From assembly GCF_022179725.1 (NCBI RefSeq), contig NZ_BPRC01000029.1, positions 1 to 53,489 of the forward strand: DNA of 53,489 bases. Direction: 5' to 3'. The position numbers and the translations under genes were made by a program. Every line of letters starts with the position of its first letter. The stretch's first letter is position 1. The DNA comes from Methylorubrum aminovorans (GTDB taxonomy: Bacteria; Pseudomonadota; Alphaproteobacteria; Rhizobiales; Beijerinckiaceae). Under the pieces are notes generated by a model. The model was not told where the DNA came from. It did not search any database and was given only the letters and a program-made list of their open reading frames with translations. Positions 15,720 through 24,292 of this stretch are shown here, in pieces.

Positions 15720-16139
15720 ATGTCCCAGGTCGACAACCGCCAGAACACCGCGCTCTCGATGCGCACACCCCGCGCCCGGGTGAAGGGGCTGGGCGCCTCG
15801 GGCCACGGCGCCGGCCATTTCTGGCTGCAGCGCCTGACCGGCGCCTCGAACGCGCTCCTGATGCTCGCCTTCGTCGTCATCATCGCGCTGATGGCCGGGC
15901 GGACCTACCCGCAGGCGGTCGCGCTGGTGTCGCACCCGCTCGTTTCGATCATCCTGATCCTCGCCGTGGTGTCGGTGACGATCCACATGCGTCTCGGCAT
16001 GCAGACGGTGATCGAGGACTACGTGCACAGCCACGGCCTCAAGTTCGCGGCGCTCATCGCCAACACCTTCTACGCGGTCGCGGTGGCCGCTGCCTGCCTC
16101 TACGCGATCATCCGCGTGAGCCTGGGCGGCCTCGCCTGA
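15720..16139 (+). CDS. sdhD: Succinate dehydrogenase membrane anchor subunit
   Basis: 139 residues with three membrane segments. GHFWLQRLTGASNALLMLAF and IHMRLGMQTVIEDYVHSHGLK match SdhD of alphaproteobacteria; the His in IHMRLG is the second haem-ligand candidate, and the DY pair near it belongs to the quinone site. Works with SdhC as the membrane part of complex II. Sits between sdhC and sdhA on one transcript. Confidence 0.93.
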   Translation: MSQVDNRQNTALSMRTPRARVKGLGASGHGAGHFWLQRLTGASNALLMLAFVVIIALMAGRTYPQAVALVSHPLVSIILILAVVSVTIHMRLGMQTVIEDYVHSHGLKFAALIANTFYAVAVAAACLYAIIRVSLGGLA

Positions 16140-16171
16140 TCGCCGGCACGGAAACCGAGGATTCATCGCTC

Positions 16172-18004
16172 ATGGCTTCCAACGGCATGGCTTCTAACGG
16201 AACGAATGGCGGCGCCCCCGCCTACGCCATCATCGATCACACCTTCGACGTGGTGATCGTCGGCGCCGGCGGCGCCGGTCTGCGCGCCACGGTCGGCTGC
16301 TCGCAAGCCGGCCTGCGCACCGCCTGCATCACCAAGGTGTTCCCGACCCGCTCGCACACCGTGGCGGCGCAGGGCGGCATCTCGGCCTCGCTCGGCAATA
16401 TGGGCCCGGACGATTGGCGCTGGCACATGTACGACACCGTGAAGGGGTCGGACTGGCTCGGTGACCAGGACGCGATCGAGTACCTCGTGCGCAACGCGCC
16501 GGCCGCGGTCTACGAGTTGGAGCACTGGGGCGTGCCCTTCTCTCGCACGGACGAGGGCAAGATCTACCAGCGGCCCTTCGGCGGCATGACCACCGACTAC
16601 GGCAAGGGCACCGCCCAGCGCACGTGCGCCGCGGCCGACCGCACCGGCCACGCCATGCTCCATACGCTCTACGGGCAGGCGGTGAAGAACAAGACCCAGT
16701 TCTTCATCGAGTACTTCGCCCTCGACCTGATCATGGACGAGGACGGCCGCTGCCGCGGCGTGATGGCGATCGATCAGGCAACCGGCGAGATCCACCGCTT
16801 CCGCGCCCAGCAGACGATCCTGGCCACCGGCGGCTACGGCCGCGCCTACTTCTCGGCGACCTCGGCCCATACCTGCACGGGTGACGGCAACGCCATGGTG
16901 CTGCGCGCCGGCCTGCCGCTGCAGGACATGGAGTTCGTGCAGTTCCATCCCACCGGCATCTACGGCGCCGGCTGCCTCATCACCGAAGGCGCGCGCGGCG
17001 AGGGCGGCTACCTGACGAACTCCGAGGGCGAGCGCTTCATGGAGCGCTACGCACCGTCGGCCAAGGATCTCGCCTCGCGCGACGTGGTCTCGCGCTCGAT
17101 GACCATGGAGATCCGCGACGGCCGCGGCGTCGGCAAGGACAAGGACCACATCTTCCTGCACCTCGACCACCTCGACCCGAAGATCCTGCACGAGCGCCTG
17201 CCGGGCATCTCGGAGAGCGCGAAGATCTTCGCGGGCGTGGACGTGACCAAGGAGCCGATTCCGGTCCTGCCGACCGTCCACTACAACATGGGCGGCATCC
17301 CGACGAACTTCCACGGCGAGGTGCTGACGCTGAAGAACGGCGATCCCGACACCGTGGTGCCGGGCCTGATGGCGCTGGGCGAGGCAGCCTGCGTTTCGGT
17401 GCACGGCGCCAACCGTCTCGGCTCGAACTCGCTGATCGACCTCGTGGTGTTCGGCCGGGCCGCGGGCCTGCGCTGCGCTGACATCGTCGAGCCGAACGCC
17501 CGCCAGCCGGAACTGCCGAAGGACTCGGCCGACAAGGCGCTCTCGCGCCTCGACCGCTTCCGCTACGCCGACGGCGGCACCCCGACCGCGCAACTGCGCG
17601 ACCGGATGCAGCGGACGATGCAGAACAACTGCGCCGTCTTCCGCACCGGCGAGGTGTTGGAGGAGGGCAAGGGCCTGATCCACGAGGTCTGGCGCGGCGT
17701 CTCCGACATCGGGGTCACCGACCGCTCGCTGGTGTGGAACACAGACCTGCTCGAAACCCTGGAATTCGACAATCTGATCGGTCAGGCGGTCGTCACCATG
17801 GAATCGGCGGTCAACCGCAAGGAAAGCCGCGGCGCGCATGCCCGCGAGGACTTCCCCGACCGCGACGACAAGGAGTGGATGAAGCACACGCTCGCGTGGC
17901 TCGACCAGTCCAAGCACGGCGTCGAGATCGATTACCGCCCGGTCCACACCTACACGATGTCGAACGACATCCAGTACATCGAGCCGAAGGCGCGAGTGTA
18001 CTGA
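16172..18004 (+). CDS. sdhA: Succinate dehydrogenase flavoprotein subunit
   Basis: 610 residues. FAD-binding GAGGAG near residue 31, the covalent-flavin histidine region SHTVAAQGGI, substrate motif FHPTGIYGAGCLITEGARGEGG with catalytic Arg later in RMQRTMQNN, and HGANRLGSNSL near residue 410 are all present. Full length for the family. It oxidises succinate to fumarate on the cytoplasmic face and passes electrons to SdhB. The N-terminus has a tandem ASNGMASNGT stretch not common elsewhere, so ATG at 16187 is another possible start. Confidence 0.96.
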   Translation: MASNGMASNGTNGGAPAYAIIDHTFDVVIVGAGGAGLRATVGCSQAGLRTACITKVFPTRSHTVAAQGGISASLGNMGPDDWRWHMYDTVKGSDWLGDQDAIEYLVRNAPAAVYELEHWGVPFSRTDEGKIYQRPFGGMTTDYGKGTAQRTCAAADRTGHAMLHTLYGQAVKNKTQFFIEYFALDLIMDEDGRCRGVMAIDQATGEIHRFRAQQTILATGGYGRAYFSATSAHTCTGDGNAMVLRAGLPLQDMEFVQFHPTGIYGAGCLITEGARGEGGYLTNSEGERFMERYAPSAKDLASRDVVSRSMTMEIRDGRGVGKDKDHIFLHLDHLDPKILHERLPGISESAKIFAGVDVTKEPIPVLPTVHYNMGGIPTNFHGEVLTLKNGDPDTVVPGLMALGEAACVSVHGANRLGSNSLIDLVVFGRAAGLRCADIVEPNARQPELPKDSADKALSRLDRFRYADGGTPTAQLRDRMQRTMQNNCAVFRTGEVLEEGKGLIHEVWRGVSDIGVTDRSLVWNTDLLETLEFDNLIGQAVVTMESAVNRKESRGAHAREDFPDRDDKEWMKHTLAWLDQSKHGVEIDYRPVHTYTMSNDIQYIEPKARVY

Positions 18005-18050
18005 TGCGGCGTCCGGTGGCCACACAGTGGAACGGAGGGCTCGGCGGGCG

Positions 18051-18611
18051 ATGATCCCGGATCTTCGCCCGATCGCCCACGCCGCTCTGTGCGCCACGGC
18101 AGCGCTCCTGGCGGTCCTGCCGGCGGCGGCGCGGGGTCCGGGCTTCGACTTCCCCGCGGAGGTCGCTGGCTTTGCCCGCGGGCCACGCACGGATTACGAG
18201 GCCCGCGCGCCGGGGCTCGGCTATTCCGTCGTCTACACCAACGGCCGCTGGAAGGCGGACATCTACGTCTACGACGCCGGTGTGGCGAACATTCCCGACG
18301 GAGCATCCTCGCCCGCGGTCGCCGGGCAGCTCGCGCAGGCGGCCGGCGACGTCAGCACGGCGGTGGCACAGGGCATCTACCGCGGCAGCGAGGATCGCGG
18401 CCCGGTGCGCGTGCCGGGGGAGGCGGGCGCCCGGCTCACCTGCCGCGCCTTCTCCATCGATCACCCGGCCCTCGGCCCCACCGAGAGCCTGCTCTGCCTC
18501 ACCGGCCTGCGCGGCCAATTCGTCAAGTTCCGCCTGTCCGGCCCAGCCGCGAAGCAGCCGCCGAAGGCGGAAGCCGAACGGTTCATCACCGGCTGGCTCG
18601 ACCGGCAATAG
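18051..18611 (+). CDS. Secreted hypothetical protein inside the sdh operon
   Basis: 186 residues. An N-terminal signal peptide is plain (hydrophobic AALCATAALLAVLPAAARG, cleavage after about residue 28). The mature part is compact, with two Cys (in LTCRAF and SLLCLTG) that could form a disulfide. It lies between sdhA and sdhB, 46 bases after sdhA and 57 before sdhB, on the same strand. A GGAGG lies 13 bases before the ATG; a GTG at 18027 is an alternative. I do not recognise the family; a link to complex II is suggested by position only. Confidence 0.7.
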   Translation: MIPDLRPIAHAALCATAALLAVLPAAARGPGFDFPAEVAGFARGPRTDYEARAPGLGYSVVYTNGRWKADIYVYDAGVANIPDGASSPAVAGQLAQAAGDVSTAVAQGIYRGSEDRGPVRVPGEAGARLTCRAFSIDHPALGPTESLLCLTGLRGQFVKFRLSGPAAKQPPKAEAERFITGWLDRQ

Positions 18612-18668
18612 GATTTCTCTCAAGCTCGGAGCGCGCCTCGCGGCCGCCGCACCTCGAAGGCACAGGAC

Positions 18669-19493
18669 ATGGCTCAGTTCAATCTGCCCAAGAATTCCCA
18701 GGTTACCGAAGGTAAGTCCTGGCCGGCGCCGAGCGGCGCCAAGAACGTCCAGGTGTTCCGGATCTATCGCTGGAACCCCGACGACGGGAAGAACCCGCGC
18801 ATCGATACCTACCGGGTCGATCGTGACGATTGCGGACCGATGGTCCTCGACGCGCTGCTCTGGATCAAGAACAAGGTCGATCCGACGCTGGTCTTCCGCC
18901 GCTCCTGCCGCGAGGGCATCTGCGGCTCCTGTGCCATGAACATCGAGGGCCAGAACGCGCTCGCCTGCACCATGGGCATCGACGAGTGCAAGACCCCCGA
19001 CAACGCGCTGCCGTTCCTCACCCGCAAGGACAAGGACGGCGCGGTGCGGATCTACCCGCTGCCGCACATGCCGGTGCTCAAGGACCTCGTGCCGGATCTG
19101 ACCAACTTCTACGCACAGCATGCGGCGATCGAGCCCTGGCTCCAGACCGAGACGCCCGCGCCCGAGAAGGAGTGGAAGCAGACCCCGGAGGACCGCGCCC
19201 GGCTCGACGGCCTCTACGAGTGCATTCTCTGCGCCTGCTGCACCACGAGCTGCCCGAGCTACTGGTGGAACGGCGACAAGTTCCTCGGCCCGGCGGCCCT
19301 GCTCCAGGCCTATCGCTGGCTGATCGACTCGCGCGACGAGAACACCGGCGAGCGCCTCGACGGACTGCACGACCCGTTCCGGCTCTACCGCTGCCATACG
19401 ATCATGAACTGTGCCAACACCTGCCCGAAGAACCTCAACCCGGCTAAGGCCATCGCCGAGATCAAGAAGATGATGGTCGAGCGCGAGGTCTGA
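18669..19493 (+). CDS. sdhB: Succinate dehydrogenase iron-sulfur subunit
   Basis: 274 residues. The [2Fe-2S] ligands are C80, C85, C88 and C100 (SCREGICGSC...C). The second half carries C185, C188, C191 and C195 (CILCACCTTSCP) and C242, C248, C252 (CHTIMNCANTCP) for the [4Fe-4S] and [3Fe-4S] clusters. Complete. It carries electrons from SdhA to ubiquinone. Last gene of the sdh operon; a hairpin terminator follows 25 bases after the stop. Confidence 0.96.
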   Translation: MAQFNLPKNSQVTEGKSWPAPSGAKNVQVFRIYRWNPDDGKNPRIDTYRVDRDDCGPMVLDALLWIKNKVDPTLVFRRSCREGICGSCAMNIEGQNALACTMGIDECKTPDNALPFLTRKDKDGAVRIYPLPHMPVLKDLVPDLTNFYAQHAAIEPWLQTETPAPEKEWKQTPEDRARLDGLYECILCACCTTSCPSYWWNGDKFLGPAALLQAYRWLIDSRDENTGERLDGLHDPFRLYRCHTIMNCANTCPKNLNPAKAIAEIKKMMVEREV

Positions 19494-19517
19494 GTCCCTT
19501 CGCACGCACGTTCCGCG

Positions 19518-19556
19518 AGAGCCGCGTCCCGATCCGGGCGCGGCTCTTCTCGTTTC
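19518..19556 (+). terminator. Terminator of the sdh operon
   Basis: Arms AGAGCCGCG (19518-19526) and CGCGGCTCT (19539-19547) with a 12-base loop, then TCTCGTTTC. The stem is GC-rich and directly follows sdhB; the T tract is interrupted but present, so an intrinsic terminator is likely. Confidence 0.7.
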
Positions 19557-19726
19557 AGCCCCGTCGAAGTGCCCGGCCCTGCGGGTGAGGCCGAGCCGCC
19601 ACACCACCGCGAAAACCGGCCCGAGCGTGGCTTTTCCCAGACCCACGATGCAGCTTGCCTTGCCGCAAGCGCATTTGCCCGCGAGGCCAAGCGCGACCGT
19701 AGCGTGTTTGGGTTGAGGGGTCTTTG

Positions 19727-20284
19727 ATGACGCGTGGGTTCCTGTCGAAAGCCGCCTGTCTCGTGCTGGCCGCGAGCGTCGGCGCCTGCGCCTCGAACCG
19801 CTTCGAGGGGCCCCGCGAGCGGCCGCGGCCGCAGGCGGCGCTGGAGCCCGCCACGCCCGCTCTGCCCGCCGGCACGGTGACGAGCGAGCCGCTGGCGCCC
19901 CCGCCGGGCGCCTCCGCCGCGCCGGGCGAGCCGCCCCCGCCGAGCGTCGCCGCCGCCCCGTCCCCGGCGATCGAGCCGCCGCCCGCCCCGCGGCCGGTGG
20001 TGGCGACCGGCCGTTCCTCGGTGGTGGGCTCGTGGAACGCCACCGACGCGGCGGGAAGCTGCAAGGTCTCGCTGTCGAGCACGCCCTCGCTCGACCTCTA
20101 CAAGGCCACCACCGCGGGCTGCGGCAACAAGGATCTCGCCAAGGTCTCGGCCTGGGATTTCCGCGACGGCGAGGTCTATCTCTACCAGCCGGGCGGCACC
20201 GTCGCCGCGCGGCTGCGGCAGGCCGGCGGCAGCCTCGACGGCGCCCTCTCGAAATCCGGCGCGCCGCTCTCGCTGGCCCGCTGA
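19727..20284 (+). CDS. AprI/Inh-like protease-inhibitor-domain lipoprotein
   Basis: 185 residues. A lipoprotein signal (CLVLAASVGAC, lipobox Cys about residue 20), a Pro/Ala-rich linker of about 70 residues, and a C-terminal domain of about 90 residues: VVGSWNATDAAGSCKVSLS, GCGNKDLAKVSAWDF, and LYQPGGTVAARL. This resembles the AprI/Inh metalloprotease-inhibitor beta-barrel, with its conserved WxxxxxxGxC start. Such domains are common in alphaproteobacterial envelope lipoproteins where no protease is nearby. The inhibitory role is family knowledge, not shown. TTG at 19724 is an alternative start. Confidence 0.7.
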   Translation: MTRGFLSKAACLVLAASVGACASNRFEGPRERPRPQAALEPATPALPAGTVTSEPLAPPPGASAAPGEPPPPSVAAAPSPAIEPPPAPRPVVATGRSSVVGSWNATDAAGSCKVSLSSTPSLDLYKATTAGCGNKDLAKVSAWDFRDGEVYLYQPGGTVAARLRQAGGSLDGALSKSGAPLSLAR

Positions 20285-20290
20285 GGCGGC

Positions 20291-22060
20291 CTAGGGGTTC
20301 ACCCGCACCCCAAGCAGCACCGTATGCGCATCGTAGGTCGAGAGCGGGATGGTGCTGTTCAGCGTCGAGTAGATGTAGCTGCCGCGTAACGCGAGCCGGC
20401 GGTTGAAGCGGTAATCGAACCGGGCGGTGGCGGAATAGCCCCGCTCGCGGATGCGCACGCCGTCGTAATTGGTGGACAGGTAGGCCCCGCCCAGCGTGAT
20501 CGAGAGGTTGCGCAGGAGGTCGTGCTGCACTTCGAGGATGGCGGCGTCGGTGAAGGCGCCGCTGGAGCCCGGCACCGCGGTCTCGATCACCCCGGTCTGC
20601 TGGTTGAACCGCACCGTGGTGAGCGGCGAGATCGACCAGACCAGCGCCGCGTTGATGACCGGCGCGTTGATGTCCTGCAGCGTGCGGTCGATGTAGGAGC
20701 GGTGCTGCAGGCCGCCCGAGATCTCCGCCGTCAGCGTGCTGTTGAGCGCCACCGCTGCGCCCGCGGTGAAGGCGATGCCGTCGGAATCTCGGCGCAGGCC
20801 GAACTGGTCCACCGGCGTGTCGTAGACCCGGGTGTCGAGGAAGGTCTCGACGAAGGGCGTGATCGCGGGCGAGATCTCGTATCCGGCGCGCAGGCGCAGG
20901 CCGTACTGGTTGGCGTCGCGGTCGCTCTGGATGATCGTGGTGCCGTTGCCGAGCTGCGCATCCTCGAAGACCGAGCGGTCGACCGAGCCGCGCAGCGAGA
21001 GCTGCAGCCGGTTGAAGCTCTCCTGCACGCCCGCGGTCGCGCCGTAGGTGGCAAACAGCGGACGGGTCGTCGCCCCGCCAGCGCCGAGATCGGGGCTGCC
21101 GAGGCGCTGGCTGTCGAGCAGGAAACGGGTCTCGAGGTCGATGCGGGTGTCGCGGTCGACGTCGATGCGCATCCGCGCAACGCCGACGGCGTTGGGGCGG
21201 CTCGCCTCGGGGTTCTGCGGATATTCGAGGTAGCTGCCGCGCATCTCGGCGGTGAGCTCGGAGGCCGACCACTCGCTGCGGAGCGCCAGTTCCGCCTCGC
21301 TGCGCAGCGCCAGCGACGAGCGCGGGCGGGTCGAGCCGATCTGGTCCGGGTTCGAATCGTAGCCGATGCTCTGGGTGAAGGCCGGCAGCAGCGTGAAGGT
21401 GCCGAAGCGGATGCCCAGCGGCGCGTAGGCGGTGTCGGGCGGGATGGGACGGCGGAGCGCCGTGCCGAGCAGCAGCCCGGCGGCGTTGGGCAGGCCGAGC
21501 CCGAGGATCGGCGTCGGCAGCGGCACGCCGGAGACGGGCGACTGGATGACGGGCGTGAGGCGCAGGTCGGTGATCGTCTGCTGCGTGCGGACCTGCGTGA
21601 TCCGGCGGGTCGCCGAGCCGATCCGGCGCGGGGGCGCCGCGCGCAGGCGCAGCAGCGAGGGCCGGGCCGGCGTGCCCTGCGCCGTGGCGGAGCCGGGCAG
21701 GCTCGTTGCAGCGCGGAAGCGCGGCAGGCGTGCCACCGACGGCTCCTCCTCGCTGGCGGCGGCGGGGGCGGGGCTCGTCGCCAGGCTGCTGCCGAGAGGG
21801 GCAGGGGCGGAGAAGGCGTTGGCGCCGCGCAGCGCCGTCGGCGCGTCGAAGACGGAGCGGCGCGGCCGGCCGGCGGTGGGTGGCTCGGAGGCGATGCGGG
21901 TTCCCGGAGCGGCGCTCGGCGCCGAATCGGACGGCGAGGGGTCGGGCGTCTCCTGCGCCAGGGCGGGGGCGGAAAGCAGGGCCGGGAGCAGCGCGAGGGC
22001 GAGCCGGCCCGCGCGGCGGCGGCGCTGTCGCTTCTCCTCGATCGGCCGCTCGCGTGACAC
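20291..22060 (-). CDS. Outer-membrane beta-barrel protein
   Basis: 589 residues. Signal peptide (AGRLALALLPALLSAPALA, cleaved near residue 35), a Pro/Ala/Arg-rich region to about residue 210, then about 370 residues of alternating amphipathic strands (for example TFTLLPAFTQSIGYDSNPD and ARFDYRFNRRLALRGSYIYS) ending in GVRVNP. This matches the outer-membrane beta-barrel family found in alphaproteobacteria (BBP2-type). Substrate unknown. It converges with the lipoprotein gene 7 bases away, and a divergent promoter region separates it from kdsD. Confidence 0.75.
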   Translation of the reverse strand: MSRERPIEEKRQRRRRAGRLALALLPALLSAPALAQETPDPSPSDSAPSAAPGTRIASEPPTAGRPRRSVFDAPTALRGANAFSAPAPLGSSLATSPAPAAASEEEPSVARLPRFRAATSLPGSATAQGTPARPSLLRLRAAPPRRIGSATRRITQVRTQQTITDLRLTPVIQSPVSGVPLPTPILGLGLPNAAGLLLGTALRRPIPPDTAYAPLGIRFGTFTLLPAFTQSIGYDSNPDQIGSTRPRSSLALRSEAELALRSEWSASELTAEMRGSYLEYPQNPEASRPNAVGVARMRIDVDRDTRIDLETRFLLDSQRLGSPDLGAGGATTRPLFATYGATAGVQESFNRLQLSLRGSVDRSVFEDAQLGNGTTIIQSDRDANQYGLRLRAGYEISPAITPFVETFLDTRVYDTPVDQFGLRRDSDGIAFTAGAAVALNSTLTAEISGGLQHRSYIDRTLQDINAPVINAALVWSISPLTTVRFNQQTGVIETAVPGSSGAFTDAAILEVQHDLLRNLSITLGGAYLSTNYDGVRIRERGYSATARFDYRFNRRLALRGSYIYSTLNSTIPLSTYDAHTVLLGVRVNP

Positions 22061-22318
22061 CGGCGCTGTCTTCCCCTCGAGGCGGCCGGCGGCCGGTGGA
22101 ACGGCGCCGCGGGCACGGATCCGGCAGCGGCGGAAGCGCGGCGAGCGCCCTTTCGGCTTGCTAAAGGAACATGGTTAGCGCCGCCTTAATGCCGCCCCGG
22201 CCGGCGACGGGCGGGCGCAGCCGCCTTGCGGCCACAGTCGCGGGCGAAGAGGGCGCGGCACACGATCGAGACCGAGGGCGCCCGCGCGCGGCCCCGGACG
22301 GCACGGACACGCGAATTC

Positions 22319-23338
22319 ATGGCCCTGGCACAGCGGATCGAGGATCAGGACGCGGCGCAGACGGCACGCCCGCCCGCCATCGCCTCGGCGCTGCGCACCA
22401 TCGAGACCGAGCGCGAGGGCCTGGCCTGCCTGATGGCCGCGATCGACAACGGCCTCGGCCAGCCCTTCGCTGGGGCCGTCGAGCGGATCGGCGCGGCCCG
22501 CGGCCGGGTGATCTGCACCGGCATGGGCAAGTCCGGACACGTCGCCCGCAAGATCGCCGCGACCTTCGCCTCCACCGGCACGCCGGCCCTCTACGTCCAC
22601 CCGGCCGAGGCGAGCCACGGCGATCTCGGCATGATCCAGCCCGACGACGTGGTGCTGGCGCTCTCGTGGTCGGGCGAGACCACGGAACTCGCCGACATCA
22701 TCGGCTACACGCGGCGCTACCGCGTCGGCCTCGTGGCGATCACGGCGAACGCCGCCTCGACCCTGGGCCGCGAGGCCGACACCTGCCTCGCCCTACCGAA
22801 GGCGAAGGAGGCCTGCCCGAACGGGCTCGCGCCGACCACCTCGACGGCGATGCAGCTCGCGCTGGGCGACGCGCTCGCCGTGGCGCTGCTGGAGGCCCGC
22901 GGCTTCTCCGCCCGCGACTTCTCCGTGTTCCATCCCGGCGGCCGGCTCGGCGCCTCGCTGCGGCAGGTGCGCGAGGTCATGCATGGCGGCGCCGACCTGC
23001 CGATGGTGGCGCTCGGCACCGCGATGCGGGCGGCGGTGGCCGAGATCGACGCCAAGGGGTTCGGCTCGGTCCTCGTGGTCGATGCGCAGGGGGCGCTCGC
23101 CGGCATCCTCACCGACGGTGACGTGCGCCGCGCCATCTTCTCCCGCGAGGGGCTGGACCAGTTGCCGGTCGAGGCGGTGATGACCAAAAACCCCCGCACG
23201 ATCACGCCCGAGACCCTGCTCGCCAAGGCGCTGCAGATCCAGGAGGCGATGAAGATCACCGCCCTGGTGGTGGTGGAGAACGGCCGCCCCGTCGGCCTCG
23301 TCCACTACCACGACCTGCTGCGCACCGGCGTGGCCTGA
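22319..23338 (+). CDS. kdsD: D-arabinose-5-phosphate isomerase (KdsD/KpsF/GutQ family)
   Basis: 339 residues. SIS domain at about 45-180 with GMGKSGHVARKIAATFASTGTPA and SWSGETTE, including the active-site Lys, Glu and His (PAEASHGDLG). Two CBS domains follow (about 210-270 and 280-335). The enzyme converts ribulose-5-phosphate to arabinose-5-phosphate, the first step to KDO for lipopolysaccharide. The start ATG 22319 gives the family length; the frame is open further upstream. Confidence 0.93.
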   Translation: MALAQRIEDQDAAQTARPPAIASALRTIETEREGLACLMAAIDNGLGQPFAGAVERIGAARGRVICTGMGKSGHVARKIAATFASTGTPALYVHPAEASHGDLGMIQPDDVVLALSWSGETTELADIIGYTRRYRVGLVAITANAASTLGREADTCLALPKAKEACPNGLAPTTSTAMQLALGDALAVALLEARGFSARDFSVFHPGGRLGASLRQVREVMHGGADLPMVALGTAMRAAVAEIDAKGFGSVLVVDAQGALAGILTDGDVRRAIFSREGLDQLPVEAVMTKNPRTITPETLLAKALQIQEAMKITALVVVENGRPVGLVHYHDLLRTGVA

Positions 23339-24292
23339 GCCGCGCCCCCTCCCTTCACCGCCTCACCCCGAGGGGCCGCGAAGCGGCGTTCGGCGGTCCT
23401 CCGGGGCCACGCGGGATCGGGAGCATCCGTCGAGGCCGGACGCCGTGCGCCGGCACCTCAGGATGCGGGCGGGGCCTGGACCCGCGCCTCTCTCCCCGAC
23501 CGGTCAAAGAGCACTGCGCAAAACACGATTCCCCCCGCGGCGCTGAAGGCCCGGAGGACGGCTGGCCGATCGGCCGGCTGGGGACGCGAACCCGCACGCT
23601 GCACAAGAACCCCGAGGGGGACGCGGGACGCCGCGAGACCTCCGGATGCTGATTTCTGGACTTTGCCGGTCTCCCGGCGTCCCGCGGAGGGGCCGCTCCC
23701 CTCTCACGAGGAGCCGTCCCTCCGTTTTGGCGTCACGGTCTCTCCACCGGCATCGACCCCGGACCCGCGGGCCTGGTGCTCTCCGGCGCGCCGCCCCGTG
23801 AGGGGCGAGGACGCCTCGGCCAGGAACCGGCTTCGACGGTCTCGTCCGCACCGGACCTCGTAGTGGACCCGGCTCCGGTTGTTCCTGGGCGCCGACCCGA
23901 GACCGGCCTATGGCCCTATCCCGAGACAGCGTTGTGTCGCGCACAGCGCCCGAGGCGATGGCGACCGGGCCACCGACGCGGGAACCGCCCCACCTCCCAA
24001 CGAGCCTCGCCGGCCGGTCACCGGAAAAGCTCCCCCGGTTGGTCCGGGAGGCGAGTGGCGCAGGTTGTAGGAATTTATGCACAAATTGTCAAGAAACTTT
24101 TCTGAGTGCATGTTGTGGCCCCAAATTTCTACTCAGTGCGCAGATTGATGGAAACCCATAATAATCTATAAGTATAAAATATGTTAGCATAAATACCAGC
24201 ACCAATATATCAATTATAATCGACGCATATATACACTTATTCCAATGGTCCTAGAAAAGTAAAAATGAAACGTTACAAAATTGGATTACAAA
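23339..24292. other. Repeat-like intergenic region and AT-rich promoter of the orphan gene
   Basis: No supported gene. 23,340-23,480 resembles the GC-rich intergenic repeats frequent in Methylobacterium. 23,480-24,060 is GC-rich with only low-complexity Arg/Pro/Gly frames. At about 24,065 the composition switches sharply to AT-rich and stays so into the gene at 24293. TATAAT at 24215-24220 could be a -10 element about 75 bases before the ATG, but no good -35 is seen. Confidence 0.45.

Noticed and set aside
17811..21272. A minus-strand open frame of more than 1,100 codons across sdhA, sdhB and the lipoprotein gene
   Set aside because: Its product is Arg/Pro/Ala-rich low-complexity sequence antisense to well-supported genes; it is a by-product of high GC content.
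23575..23640. tRNA-like GGTTCGCGTCC segment on the minus strand
   Set aside because: The T-arm does not pair correctly and no acceptor, D-arm or anticodon stem can be built around it.
23504..24082. Minus-strand frame of 192 codons before the AT-rich island
   Set aside because: Arg/Gly/Pro low complexity without hydrophobic core; no ribosome-binding site.
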